Positions 1-7,602 of a stretch of 64,000 nucleotides of DNA are shown piece after piece (positions within the stretch are counted from its first letter, which is position 1; each line of letters opens with the position of its first letter). The position numbers and the translations under genes are program-made. Location of the stretch: NCBI GenBank assembly GCA_947495915.1, contig CANMAW010000006.1, positions 1 through 64,000 on the forward strand. The letters run 5' to 3'. Source of the stretch: Maribacter algarum (ex Lu et al. 2025) (nom. illeg.) (GTDB lineage Bacteria; Bacteroidota; Bacteroidia; Flavobacteriales; Flavobacteriaceae). Below the pieces are notes generated by a model. That model worked only from the letters and a program-made list of their open reading frames with translations, ran no database searches and was not told the DNA's origin.

Positions 1-97
1 CAGGAGTGTTTGTCTTGTTTTTCCATAGATTACTAAAAATGTTTGTTTTTTTAGTCAACCTATTTCAGGACGATGCAGGTTTTCAGCTTGTGGGTAA
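1..97 (-). other. Left-edge partial cassette, gene not identifiable
   Basis: This is the beginning of a seventh cassette, read on the minus strand from the predicted crossover (base 98) to the window edge. A minus-strand ATG at 24-26 opens a frame of only eight codons before the edge, and another frame starting with TTG near base 57 is also open, so the gene cannot be named. The stretch from about 40 to 80 could instead be an insertion-sequence end. The full cassette lies outside the window. Confidence 0.3.
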
Positions 98-225
98 CGG
101 TCTCGTATAACCGTCAGTTACGGGTTAATATGCCTTAATTTTCGGTTTAGCACAGACGTTAGCAATTCCGAGTGGATTCTGACGTAGTCGAATCCGCCGT
201 AATTGCGGTTATACATTGTTGGCGG
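92..225 (-). repeat. attC-like palindrome R1 (134 bp)
   Basis: The left core is GGGTAAC (92-98) and the right core GTTGGCGG (218-225). Outer arms from GTATAACCG (about 105) to CGGTTATAC (206-214) pair over 18 positions with one bulged C and two G.T wobbles on the plus strand. The spacers between core and arm are unequal, GGTCTC on one side and ATT on the other, giving the site a direction. Confidence 0.75.
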
Positions 226-237
226 TAGTGTTTATGT

Positions 238-588
238 CTATTTACCAATTATCCTTTTTCTATGTTTTATACCCCATTCAGCAATAGTATTAGTCAAATT
301 TTTAAGTGTTGAGCCGTATTCTGTTATTTCGTATTCAACAGTTACAGGTTGAGTATCTAATACGTTTCTTATAATGAGTTGATTCATTTCCAATTCTTTT
401 AATTCTCGACTTAACATTCTGCCTGATATTCCTTTTACCTCTCGTAATAATTCAGAATAACGCATTTTTTTATAGCAAAGGCAGGCGATAATGGATATTT
501 TCCATTTACCATTTAGAATATCCATTACATCGTGAATTGCTAAAATAGTATGGCTACATTCTTTTATTGGTTCTATTTCTGTTTTCAT
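238..588 (-). CDS. HxlR-family (DUF24) winged-helix transcriptional regulator
   Basis: A 116-residue single-domain regulator. The winged-helix region runs from about residue 20 to 100, with the family signature LNGKWKI (25-31), a recognition helix around RMLSRELKELE, and the wing before YEITEYG. Family members sense electrophiles, quinones or hypochlorite through an N-terminal cysteine; C11 sits at the matching position and C36/C38 are additional. It is divergent from a nitroreductase gene with 107 bp between them, like the known DUF24 regulator/nitroreductase pairs of Bacillus (for example YodB/YodC). It probably controls that gene and itself through the GTTAC repeats in between. It is the minus-strand gene of cassette C6 and ends 13 bp from the R1 core. 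Confidence 0.88.
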   Translation of the reverse strand: MKTEIEPIKECSHTILAIHDVMDILNGKWKISIIACLCYKKMRYSELLREVKGISGRMLSRELKELEMNQLIIRNVLDTQPVTVEYEITEYGSTLKNLTNTIAEWGIKHRKRIIGK

Positions 589-590
589 AA

Positions 591-669
591 TAAGTTACTT
601 AGTTACTCAAATGTTACTGTTATTTTTTGGAAGTAAGTTACAAAAAGTAACCTTTCCAGATTACTTTTG
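591..669. promoter_or_regulatory. Operator cluster between hxlR-type gene and nitroreductase
   Basis: The divergent promoter region holds repeated GTTAC/AGTAAC half-sites: GTTACT at 594-599, 602-607 and 613-618, then a perfect 15-bp palindrome GTTACAAAAAGTAAC at 637-651. A Bacteroidota -7 element TACTTTTG (662-669) lies 26 bp before the nitroreductase ATG. The spacing suggests dimeric binding sites for the HxlR protein; binding itself is inferred. Confidence 0.65.
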
Positions 670-695
670 AATAATAATTTTAAAATGAAATAATA

Positions 696-1325
696 ATGAA
701 ATTAATAGGCGATTTAAAATGGCGATATGCTACAAAAAAATTTAGCAATAAAAAAGTAGCTAATGATGATTTAAAAAAAATAATAGAAGCAATAAATTTA
801 TCCGCGTCTTCCATTGGAATGCAAACGTACAGACTTTTTGTAATTGATAATCAATTATTAAAAAAAGAATTAGGCGAAGGTTCATTTAATTCTCAAATAG
901 CTGAATCTTCACATCTTTTAGTTTTTGCCGCACTTGATTCTATTAATCAAGAGATTATCAATAATTATATTGAATTTGTTGCAAAGGAAAGAAAAACTCC
1001 AGTTAAAGATTTAATGGGTTTTAAGAAAACAATTAGCGATTATTTATTATCTAAGACTGATCAAGAAAATTTTATTTGGTCAGCAAAACAAGCTTACATT
1101 GGTTTAGGAACTGCATTAATTGCGGCGGCAACATTAAAAATTGATTCTACTCCAATGGAAGGCTTTGATGCAGATAAATTTGATGAATTATTAGGATTGA
1201 AAGAAAAAAAACTCAAAAGTGTAGTTATTTTAGCATTAGGGTATCGAGATGAAGAAAATGATTATTTGGCCAATCAGAAAAAAGTTAGACTACCAATAGA
1301 AGTTTTTTCAACAAAAGTGAGTTAA
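696..1325 (+). CDS. Nitroreductase family NAD(P)H-dependent oxidoreductase
   Basis: A 209-residue protein of the usual nitroreductase length. It has the N-terminal RYATKKFSNKKV FMN phosphate-binding segment (10-21), SSIGMQTYRLFVI (38-50), the central IWSAKQAYIGLGT helix, and the C-terminal VVILALGYRDEENDY segment. Relatives (NfsB, YodC and YfkO types) are FMN enzymes that reduce nitroaromatics or quinones with NAD(P)H. It is the only plus-strand gene in the cassette array, so it runs against the array direction and needs its own promoter (TACTTTTG at 662-669) and terminator (1341-1373), both inside the cassette. Regulation by the divergent HxlR protein is likely. The substrate is unknown. Confidence 0.9.
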   Translation: MKLIGDLKWRYATKKFSNKKVANDDLKKIIEAINLSASSIGMQTYRLFVIDNQLLKKELGEGSFNSQIAESSHLLVFAALDSINQEIINNYIEFVAKERKTPVKDLMGFKKTISDYLLSKTDQENFIWSAKQAYIGLGTALIAAATLKIDSTPMEGFDADKFDELLGLKEKKLKSVVILALGYRDEENDYLANQKKVRLPIEVFSTKVS

Positions 1326-1340
1326 CTGTGAATAAATGAT

Positions 1341-1373
1341 AAGCTACTTGAACAAAATCGGGTAGCTTTTTTT
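1341..1373 (+). terminator. Intrinsic terminator after nitroreductase
   Basis: Stem AAGCTAC (1341-1347) pairs with GTAGCTT (1362-1368), followed by a T run to 1373. It lies 15 bp after the stop codon and just before the R2 core, so the gene is insulated from the palindrome. Confidence 0.7.
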
Positions 1374-1378
1374 ACATT

Positions 1379-1582
1379 ACCGCCAACGGTCTCGGCTATG
1401 ATTAGTACGGGAATAAAAGTGCCCTTTTGTTTCCGTTTAAGCGATTAGCCGAATCTTTTTGTTTGTTTTTATTTTTCTATTTAAAAAACCAAATCCAAAA
1501 GATTCGGTGGACACTCTAAATATACCTAAAACACAGCTTTAATTACCAAAACCCGTATTAATTATAGCCATTGTTACCAATA
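1379..1582 (-). repeat. attC-like palindrome R2 (204 bp)
   Basis: The left core is ACCGCCAAC (1379-1387), the right core GTTACCAATA (1573-1582). The outer arm GGCTATGATTAGTACGGG (1394-1411) pairs with CCCGTATTAATTATAGCC (1552-1569) at 16 of 18 Watson-Crick positions; the other two are G.T wobbles on the plus strand. An inner stem pairs CCGAATCTTTT near 1450 with AAAAGATTCGG near 1500. This site has GGCTAT in place of the GTATA box of the other sites. Confidence 0.75.
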
Positions 1583-1587
1583 GTATT

Positions 1588-2355
1588 TTACTTCAACTCG
1601 AATAAATTGTTGTTGAAATCCTCCAATACATATACTTTATCAAAATCCGTTTCGCTATTAAAATTGAGTTTTTCATCCATATCGTATGAACTTTCTCCAT
1701 TACTCCCGATTACTAGCAAAAGCCATTGCTCAATTATTCCGTTTTTTCTATAATGCGCTAATTTGTCCTCCTTTTTCTTAATTGCCTTCTCAATAATTTC
1801 AGCTGTAATGTCTTTGCGCCACCAACCGCCTAAATTTGCATTAATACTCTTTTGGGAATGAGGTGATTTGAAAATCCTGTCAATTATTGGATTGTCCATT
1901 AGTTCATCAGTAAACACATATTCCTTGATGACGATTTTTACAATTTCAATCAATTCCTCTTTTTGATTAATTTTAAAATTAGCATATGGTTTAATGTAGC
2001 AATTGGCTAAAAAATTTGGTATTGTTTCGTCAGCTTTTAAATCCAATTCCGCTTTATCGAAAATATTCTTATAAAATCCTTCCCTTTCTTTTGGTCCAAA
2101 ATCGACTATTATTTGATGCTCTAGTCCAATCATATTTTGCCCATCAGTCAGAATAAAATCTGGTTTTTCCGACAGTTCGGAAATTTCTAATTCGCCATTG
2201 AAGAAAATTAGGAATTTTCCGAGATGGCATGTTTCTAAAATTTTCTGCTGATTTTTAATCTTGTCTTTGGAAAGTTCATCAATAAATGGACTAATTATGT
2301 CCCCTAATAGTTTGTAGTTTTCACTATTTGATTTGATGTTAGCTAATTTCTTCAA
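1588..2355 (-). CDS. Hypothetical cassette protein, possible PD-(D/E)XK-like fold
   Basis: A 255-residue protein I cannot assign to a family with confidence. The segment PDFILTDGQNMIGLEHQ (85-101) resembles the PD...ExK core of restriction-type nuclease folds, with Q in place of the usual lysine, so a nuclease-like or inactivated fold is only a guess. A conserved-looking IEQWLLLVIG strand follows near residue 210. It starts with TTG 13 bp after the cassette boundary, and no internal ATG occurs before residue 90. It is the sole gene of cassette C5 and ends 6 bp from the R2 core. No signal peptide or membrane segment is visible. Confidence 0.6.
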   Translation of the reverse strand: MKKLANIKSNSENYKLLGDIISPFIDELSKDKIKNQQKILETCHLGKFLIFFNGELEISELSEKPDFILTDGQNMIGLEHQIIVDFGPKEREGFYKNIFDKAELDLKADETIPNFLANCYIKPYANFKINQKEELIEIVKIVIKEYVFTDELMDNPIIDRIFKSPHSQKSINANLGGWWRKDITAEIIEKAIKKKEDKLAHYRKNGIIEQWLLLVIGSNGESSYDMDEKLNFNSETDFDKVYVLEDFNNNLFELK

Positions 2356-2358
2356 TAT

Positions 2359-2563
2359 TATTGGTAACGGTCTAGTATAAGAAAAGTAGGGCAGTTGTAT
2401 GCAATACTTTTCGGATTAAGCTAAAGCCGAATTTTTAAATTTTGTTATTTATCTTTTCTTGTTTAATATACCAAATTTAAAAATTTGGCGACTTGGCAAA
2501 TACACACAGACCTTTTGATTAAGCACTTTTTGCCCTATTTTTTTTATACATTGTTAGGGGCTG
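2359..2563 (-). repeat. attC-like palindrome R3 (about 205 bp)
   Basis: The left core is TATTGGTAAC (2359-2368), the right core GTTAGGGGC (2553-2561). The outer arm GTATAAGAAAAGTAGGGCA (2375-2393) pairs with TGCCCTATTTTTTTTATAC (2531-2549); both exceptions are G.T wobbles on the plus strand. An inner AT-rich stem begins GCCGAATTTTTAAA near 2418 and returns as TTTAAAAATTTGGC near 2475. Its sequence is clearly related to R6. Confidence 0.8.
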
Positions 2564-2566
2564 GCT

Positions 2567-4249
2567 TTATTCCCTATCGTATGGAAATCCGACTTTATCT
2601 ACAATCTCAAATTTCCATTCGTTTTGCTCATTATTCCACCTTTTCGTGTGGCTTCTTAATTGTGCAATATCATCTCTGTATTTTTTGAGAATCTTTGGAT
2701 TCTTTTCTCTAAACACCTTTATTTTTCCTTCACTTTTTAGTTTCTCTACAATTTGCCAACTCTCAATTTTACTTTCTATTCCTTCGCGTTCCTTTTGTTT
2801 TCGCCATTCCCATTCAACACCATTTTCAGAGAGTAATTCTCCCAATAATTCAATTCTAATAGAACTTATTAAATCATCTCTATCTTCTCTGTCTTGTTTT
2901 GTCTTTAAAGACATTTGGTCGCTTAACCAATGTCCAATGTAGGTTTTTTGTGAAGGAACTGTTTTGAAATTTTTCTTTTTATTATAATAATTCTCTAACT
3001 CAACCAAGCTGTCACTCCATTTGTCATCTTTTGGTCTGCTTCCGAGCATTGTGGCATCCCAAACGTAATTTATAGAGTTCATTTTATCTTCTTCATACTG
3101 AGTCCAATCAGCACCATAGTTTTTGTTCCCTTTTCTTCTTTGCTTTTGCCAAGCACACCATCTACCAACTTCGTAATATTTGTTCTGTTTGTTTTTAAAT
3201 TGCGGAACATAAGTATATTCACTTTTAGGATCAACTTTCTTTTTATATTCAACAACTTTTTGAAAATCTTTATTCCATTTTATTAGTCGTTTTCGTTCTC
3301 TACCAATTCCTCCAAATGGAAAATCAACATCTAATAGTCTTTCAAAAATTTCGAATGGTAAATAACTCTCTCCTTGATTATAAAGAGTGTTCATTTTTTG
3401 ATACCATAAAAACAGCTCTCTATCTTCAGTATGTTTACTTACCATACCAGAGGGCTTTTCGTTTTTTTTATAAATAATATATCTCTCGATTAGCGTGTCG
3501 AATTTTTCATAATCATTCTTACTAAAACTCTTTTTATAATCTCTTTCGCTAGTCGATAAGTCTTCTTGTTCAAAACCTGTCTCTATATCATAATCTGTAA
3601 TTTCTATATTATTCTGTTGGTCACTTTGATTTTCTCCGTCATTATTTTTCGGTTCGTTAACCTTTCCTTGCTCTCCAAACTGATTGAATAGTAAATTTTG
3701 TTTTATCAGTTCTTTTAAAAGTTCTTTGGTAAGTAGTCGAAGCTTTGAAGACGATAAATCCAATAGATTAGCATAATAATCTTTAATTTCATTAATAAAT
3801 TTTATGCCTTGTTTTCCAGTTTTTGAACGAAAATCTAGCTGTACAGAAGCCTCCAGATTTGTTTTTATTCCTGAACTAGTTAGGTTTGAAGAACCAATTA
3901 TTACTCTACTAAATGTAGGTCCTTCAAATAGGTATAGTTTTGGGTGGTAGGTAACATAATTCCTTTCATCATAATAAATGTAGGTTTCAATATTTTGATT
4001 TAGCAAGGATTCTAAAGCTTCTTTTGATGTACCTCTGTTATCAACTCCAATATAGAACCTAATATGGTCATAGTTGATTTTTGCTTTTTTAAGATAACGT
4101 TCAAGTTTTTTAACACCTGAAATAGATGCAAAAGCTACAAAACCATTGAAAGTCTTATATTTTTTACTTTCTAAAGACGAGACGAGTTGCTTTCCGACAT
4201 TGTTTTTGTCGCCTGTATCAAGTCCGTGTCCTAAAAAAGTTACTTTCAT
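2567..4249 (-). CDS. PLD-like nuclease domain protein with helicase-associated-type C-terminal region
   Basis: A 560-residue cytoplasmic protein. Residues 1-150 look like a phospholipase-D-type nuclease half: H102-P-K104 followed by IIGSSNLT (N122) and a conserved E133, the arrangement of single-HKD restriction-type nucleases that act as dimers. The middle is charged and rich in Asn/Gln around 190-215. The C-terminal half has WxxxM and LxxWLSDQ segments resembling helicase-associated domains, which bind nucleic acid. No helicase motor is present. It is the sole gene of cassette C4, starts with ATG 30 bp after the boundary and ends 4 bp from the R3 core. A defence or restriction role is inferred from domains and context only. 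Confidence 0.7.
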   Translation of the reverse strand: MKVTFLGHGLDTGDKNNVGKQLVSSLESKKYKTFNGFVAFASISGVKKLERYLKKAKINYDHIRFYIGVDNRGTSKEALESLLNQNIETYIYYDERNYVTYHPKLYLFEGPTFSRVIIGSSNLTSSGIKTNLEASVQLDFRSKTGKQGIKFINEIKDYYANLLDLSSSKLRLLTKELLKELIKQNLLFNQFGEQGKVNEPKNNDGENQSDQQNNIEITDYDIETGFEQEDLSTSERDYKKSFSKNDYEKFDTLIERYIIYKKNEKPSGMVSKHTEDRELFLWYQKMNTLYNQGESYLPFEIFERLLDVDFPFGGIGRERKRLIKWNKDFQKVVEYKKKVDPKSEYTYVPQFKNKQNKYYEVGRWCAWQKQRRKGNKNYGADWTQYEEDKMNSINYVWDATMLGSRPKDDKWSDSLVELENYYNKKKNFKTVPSQKTYIGHWLSDQMSLKTKQDREDRDDLISSIRIELLGELLSENGVEWEWRKQKEREGIESKIESWQIVEKLKSEGKIKVFREKNPKILKKYRDDIAQLRSHTKRWNNEQNEWKFEIVDKVGFPYDRE

Positions 4250-4270
4250 TTACGGGTGTTTGTTTAGCTT

Positions 4271-4407
4271 GCCCCTAACGGTAACGTATAAGAATAGTAG
4301 CGGGTTTTACGCACTTATTATTCGGTTTATTATTATCTCTTGGTTTATATATTTCATTTTCGTTTTAGGGATTAAGCCGCTATTATTTTTATACAATGTT
4401 CTATGCA
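4271..4407 (-). repeat. attC-like palindrome R4 (137 bp)
   Basis: The left core is GCCCCTAAC (4271-4279), the right core GTTCTATGCA (4398-4407). Arm GTATAAGAATAGTAGCGG (4286-4303) pairs with CCGCTATTATTTTTATAC (4377-4394). The two non-canonical pairs are G.T on the plus strand. It belongs to the short size class, without the AT-rich inner stem of R3 and R6. Confidence 0.78.
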
Positions 4408-4411
4408 GTTA

Positions 4412-5845
4412 TTATTCTCCAAATTTTCCATTCATATCCTTTAAAATTAATTTTGGGTCATACCCATAACCATCTTTGAAAACTAACTCAACATTGCGAA
4501 TATTTTTTTTAATATCTCCATTAATTACTACAAAATCTGCTTTTTTTCCGTTCTCAATTACCCCAACTTCAGAGTTGGAAAGAACTTTCGCTCCATTACT
4601 CGTCATAATTTTGATTGCTTCCTCGTTCGTGAATCCTGCTTCTTTTAGTAATTCAAAATTTCTTTGGTCTCCAAAACCTGGAAGAACGTGTCTGCCTGCA
4701 TCAACTCCTGCTGTTAAAGTTCCACCCATTTTGAAAAATTGATATTCAAATTCCATGATTCGTTTTAATCTTCTTTCCCTTAAGTTATCACTCGATTTTT
4801 GGCTATCGAAATTATTTCTTCTCTCACTATATTGAGATTTTAAAAATGATGACATTACTTCTAATGTACGTTCATCTGCAAAGGCTCTATTTGGAACACT
4901 TGACTCATAAATTGCCAATGTTGAAGTCAAAAAAACGTTGTTGTCAATCATTAACTGTTGAAGCCGTTTTACTTTCTCACTATCAATATTCAACTCATCT
5001 ATATATTCTCTTGAGCCATCACAAATACCGAATGTCTTATTCTTTCTAAAATCACTTGTGCTATTCAGTCCGTGTTCTATTCCGTCAATTCCAAAATTTG
5101 TTGCTTGCTCAAATGTGATTGAACACAAATGTCCTGTTACTTTCGCATTCCGTTTATGTGCCTCTTGGATGATTATTTCCAAGTCGCTTGGTGTTGTATG
5201 GCGATAAACTTTAAACCATCGAACCCCTTTTTTTGTCCAATATTGAATTGTATCCTTTATGTGTTTTTCGTCACGTGGGATAATCATATTTGGATTACCT
5301 CCTTTTCCTGTAAAATATGGACCACTTGTTATTATATTGGGGCCAATGAATTTACCTTGCTCAATTTTTTTTGACAATTCTACTCCTTGTTCTGGTGATG
5401 CTGAACCACAAGTTTGAATAGTTGTTACTCCCGATGCCAAGTAAAGTTTTGAGGCTGTTTCTCCAACAAATGGAAATCTTGGAATATGTAGATGATTGTG
5501 AACTCCTACAATTCCCGGGATAATTGTTTTTCCTTTTAAATTTATTGTAGTCGCTCCTTTTGGTATGTCAATTTTCGAACTTTGTCCAATTGCTTGAAAA
5601 TGACCATTTTCAACAATCAATGTTTGATTTTCTTTAGCTGGATTTCCCTTTCCGTCAAATACTGTCACATTCGTTAAAGCTAGAACATCAGAATTATATT
5701 TTACATAATTGAGTATATTTTGATTTAATTCTTTTCGCTCTCGGATAGAGATTTTATCCGAACCCAGAGCGATAAATTCAGATTTAGAATTTTGCTTACA
5801 ACCAAGAAAGATTGCTATTATGAGTATGAATGTTAATTGTTTCAA
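4412..5845 (-). CDS. Amidohydrolase-family lipoprotein
   Basis: A 477-residue metal-dependent hydrolase exported as a lipoprotein: a hydrophobic leader ends in a lipobox with C16. Amidohydrolase landmarks are in order: PGIVGVHNHLH with H116 and H118, a candidate bridging K212 in WFKVYRH, H239 in TGHL, H258 in IEHG, and a late AGVDAG aspartate. The usual Asp before the HxH motif is Gly here. Relatives include imidazolonepropionase-like and cyclic-dipeptide or Xaa-Pro hydrolases; the substrate cannot be told. The start is TTG in a good position for the leader. It is the only gene in cassette C3 and ends 5 bp from the R4 core. Exported enzymes are plausible adaptive cassette cargo. Confidence 0.85.
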   Translation of the reverse strand: MKQLTFILIIAIFLGCKQNSKSEFIALGSDKISIRERKELNQNILNYVKYNSDVLALTNVTVFDGKGNPAKENQTLIVENGHFQAIGQSSKIDIPKGATTINLKGKTIIPGIVGVHNHLHIPRFPFVGETASKLYLASGVTTIQTCGSASPEQGVELSKKIEQGKFIGPNIITSGPYFTGKGGNPNMIIPRDEKHIKDTIQYWTKKGVRWFKVYRHTTPSDLEIIIQEAHKRNAKVTGHLCSITFEQATNFGIDGIEHGLNSTSDFRKNKTFGICDGSREYIDELNIDSEKVKRLQQLMIDNNVFLTSTLAIYESSVPNRAFADERTLEVMSSFLKSQYSERRNNFDSQKSSDNLRERRLKRIMEFEYQFFKMGGTLTAGVDAGRHVLPGFGDQRNFELLKEAGFTNEEAIKIMTSNGAKVLSNSEVGVIENGKKADFVVINGDIKKNIRNVELVFKDGYGYDPKLILKDMNGKFGE

Positions 5846-5862
5846 AGAGTGTTTTTTATTAT

Positions 5863-6001
5863 TGCATAGAACGGTCGAGTATATGAAAAGTAGCGGCTTT
5901 TATAGCTTTAACCTTTCTTAAAATTCATAGACCCTAAAGCTAATAAAGAAAGTTCATAAATAGTCTAAAAACCGCTATTTTTTATATACGTTGTTATGCC
6001 C
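5863..6001 (-). repeat. attC-like palindrome R5 (139 bp)
   Basis: The left core is TGCATAGAAC (5863-5872), the right core GTTATGCCC (5993-6001). Arm GTATATGAAAAGTAGCGG (5879-5896) pairs with CCGCTATTTTTTATATAC (5972-5989) with two plus-strand G.T wobbles. The DUF6194 gene reads into the right arm and stops there. Confidence 0.78.
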
Positions 6002-6448
6002 TTTTGTTTTCTTTTCATATTTCTTTAGCGCTAAAGAATATCCTTCTTCGATTAGCGGGAATAATTTATCAAAAGTTTCCCTTGTTGGATTTAAAATACA
6101 AATCCAACTCATCCAACCATAAATCGGATGAGGCATTATTTTATTAAGTTCAGAAAAATCATACGGCATATCAATTATTTGGCCTGCCTTTGGTCTTTTG
6201 GGTCTTTCTCCAAATAATCTAAAAAAGCTATCTTTTGATATTCCAAGGTTTAACCTAAATACGCCATTTCTATCTGTATTTGATGCTTTATCATTTAAAC
6301 CATCTTTTTCCTTGAATGTTAATAGATAGATTCCCTTACTTAGTTTATTTTCTGGATTATAAAATAGTCCGACTTCTCCCCAATTTTTATTTAGGACAAG
6401 ACCATCAAATTTTTCCTGAACCCTATTAATTATGTCATTTCTAGTCAT
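5975..6448 (-). CDS. DUF6194 family protein
   Basis: A 157-residue protein matching the DUF6194 pattern: an N-terminal helix MTRNDIINRV, a central GVFRLNLGISKDSFFRLFG, then MPHPIYGWMSWICILNP and a C-terminal helix. The family fold resembles small YjbR-type proteins; its function is unknown. It ends within attC-like site R5: the last codons, for HNNVYKK, come from the core and stem, because the reading frame misses the stop codon that other cassettes have near the core. The upstream neighbour ends 6 bp away, so the two are probably cotranscribed from the promoter at 6868-6875. Confidence 0.75.
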   Translation of the reverse strand: MTRNDIINRVQEKFDGLVLNKNWGEVGLFYNPENKLSKGIYLLTFKEKDGLNDKASNTDRNGVFRLNLGISKDSFFRLFGERPKRPKAGQIIDMPYDFSELNKIMPHPIYGWMSWICILNPTRETFDKLFPLIEEGYSLALKKYEKKTKGHNNVYKK

Positions 6449-6454
6449 ACCTTT

Positions 6455-6844
6455 TTATTTGGAATCCATTACAGGTTCAAGATGCATAAATTGCATAGTT
6501 TCTTGATTTATCATTCCAAAGAATTTTTGACAAGTTTCACTTTTCAAAATTTCTTGTGCAGCATGTTCAGCTGATTTTAGGTCAGTCCAATAAACAATAT
6601 CAGTCCATTTACCGTTTTTGTCTACAGCTAGCTTTCTTCCAATGTAGCCATCAAATTTTTCTGCAACAGGATTCACTGCTTTTGCTGCTGCTATGACTTC
6701 TGCTTTGGAATATTGAGGATAGGTATCAAAAATAACCAATTCAATTGTTCCTACTTTTTTACTTTGTTCGCTCATACTTGTTTTGTTCTGGGTATTACAG
6801 CTAAACAATACGATAGCTATAATACCAATTAATAAATGCTTCAT
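6455..6844 (-). CDS. Small lipoprotein with dimeric alpha/beta-barrel (ABM-like) domain
   Basis: A 129-residue protein with a lipoprotein signal (LFSC, C16). The mature part, from about 30 to 125, looks like the antibiotic-biosynthesis-monooxygenase/ferredoxin-like fold: an N-terminal strand TIELVIFDTYP, GYIGRKLAVDKNGKWTDIVYWTDLKSAEHAAQ typical of ABM domains, and MQFMHLEPV at the end. Such domains form dimeric barrels, and many have no known activity. It lies between a WYL regulator and DUF6194 and has its own -7 element (6868-6875). An exported version of this fold is somewhat unusual. Confidence 0.75.
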   Translation of the reverse strand: MKHLLIGIIAIVLFSCNTQNKTSMSEQSKKVGTIELVIFDTYPQYSKAEVIAAAKAVNPVAEKFDGYIGRKLAVDKNGKWTDIVYWTDLKSAEHAAQEILKSETCQKFFGMINQETMQFMHLEPVMDSK

Positions 6845-6867
6845 TTGATATATTTAAGTTTATGAGA

Positions 6868-6902
6868 CAAATGTAAATGGGAGGAGTGACAACCCTATGT
6901 CA
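6868..6902 (-). promoter_or_regulatory. Promoter and candidate operator inside cassette C2
   Basis: A minus-strand -7 element TACATTTG (6875 to 6868) sits 24 bp before the lipoprotein start. Just upstream is an inverted repeat TGACA (6887-6891)/TGTCA (6898-6902) overlapping the end of the WYL regulator gene. The arrangement suggests local control of the lipoprotein/DUF6194 pair by that regulator; this is inference. Confidence 0.5.
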
Positions 6903-6903
6903 A

Positions 6904-7590
6904 CTATACTTCAATAAATTTCTTGAAATAATCATTTAATGAGAAATCTTGTTGATAATCAAATGTTTCAGAAGTAATGAAGAGTGTAGAAATTCTATCT
7001 AATCTAAATTCACGTAGGTTGTTTCGTAAGCGACAGAATGCAACTAAAACCCAAGAACTCTCGGTGAAATAAATGGCAAGAGGTTCAATTTCACGAGTTG
7101 TATGTTCATCCTTGTAAATTGAGAAGTAATTGATTTTAAGAACATTTGAATTGGTAATCGATTTTTGTATTGAAGACAACCAATTACTTTTGTTTTTTTC
7201 GTTTTTCGTTGAAGGCTCTATTCTATTCTCAAGTTTTGAAATTCCTTCTTTTTCAAAAGCTCTAAGAGTCGATTTTATTTTTATTAGTAAGGAATTGAAA
7301 TCTTTAATCAAGGAAGTGTCTCCTTGGTTTAGAATTAATTTTTCCGAAACAATTAGAGCATTTGCTTCTTCTTGAGTAATCATTATTGGTGGTAATGAAT
7401 AGCCATTCACCATAAAATATCCAACTCCGTTTTCAGAACCTACCGGAACTCCAGCATCTTGAAGTGTTTTAATGTCTCTGTAAACAGTTCTTAAGCTAAT
7501 TTCAAATCTTTCAGCTATTTCACTTGCAGTAACAATCTTTTTAGATTGTAATTGAATCAGAATTGCTGTTATTCTAGTTAGTCTATTCAT
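6904..7590 (-). CDS. YafY-type transcriptional regulator, HTH and WYL domains
   Basis: A 228-residue protein with a DeoR-like helix-turn-helix at 1-55 (VTASEIAERFEISLRTVYRDIKTL) and a WYL domain from about 130 to 215 (LKINYFS, REIEPLAIYF, WVLVAFCRLRNNLREFRLDRI). WYL proteins are ligand-sensing regulators. It is the first gene of cassette C2; its ATG is 20 bp after the cassette boundary. The cassette thus carries its own regulator plus two downstream genes on the same strand. The target is probably the promoter at 6868-6902. Confidence 0.88.
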   Translation of the reverse strand: MNRLTRITAILIQLQSKKIVTASEIAERFEISLRTVYRDIKTLQDAGVPVGSENGVGYFMVNGYSLPPIMITQEEANALIVSEKLILNQGDTSLIKDFNSLLIKIKSTLRAFEKEGISKLENRIEPSTKNEKNKSNWLSSIQKSITNSNVLKINYFSIYKDEHTTREIEPLAIYFTESSWVLVAFCRLRNNLREFRLDRISTLFITSETFDYQQDFSLNDYFKKFIEV

Positions 7591-7602
7591 TCTCTCTTAA
7601 TT

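Noticed and set aside
1-90. Insertion-sequence end at the left edge
   Set aside because: The stretch near 40-80 looks vaguely like an IS end, but no transposase or second inverted repeat is in the window.
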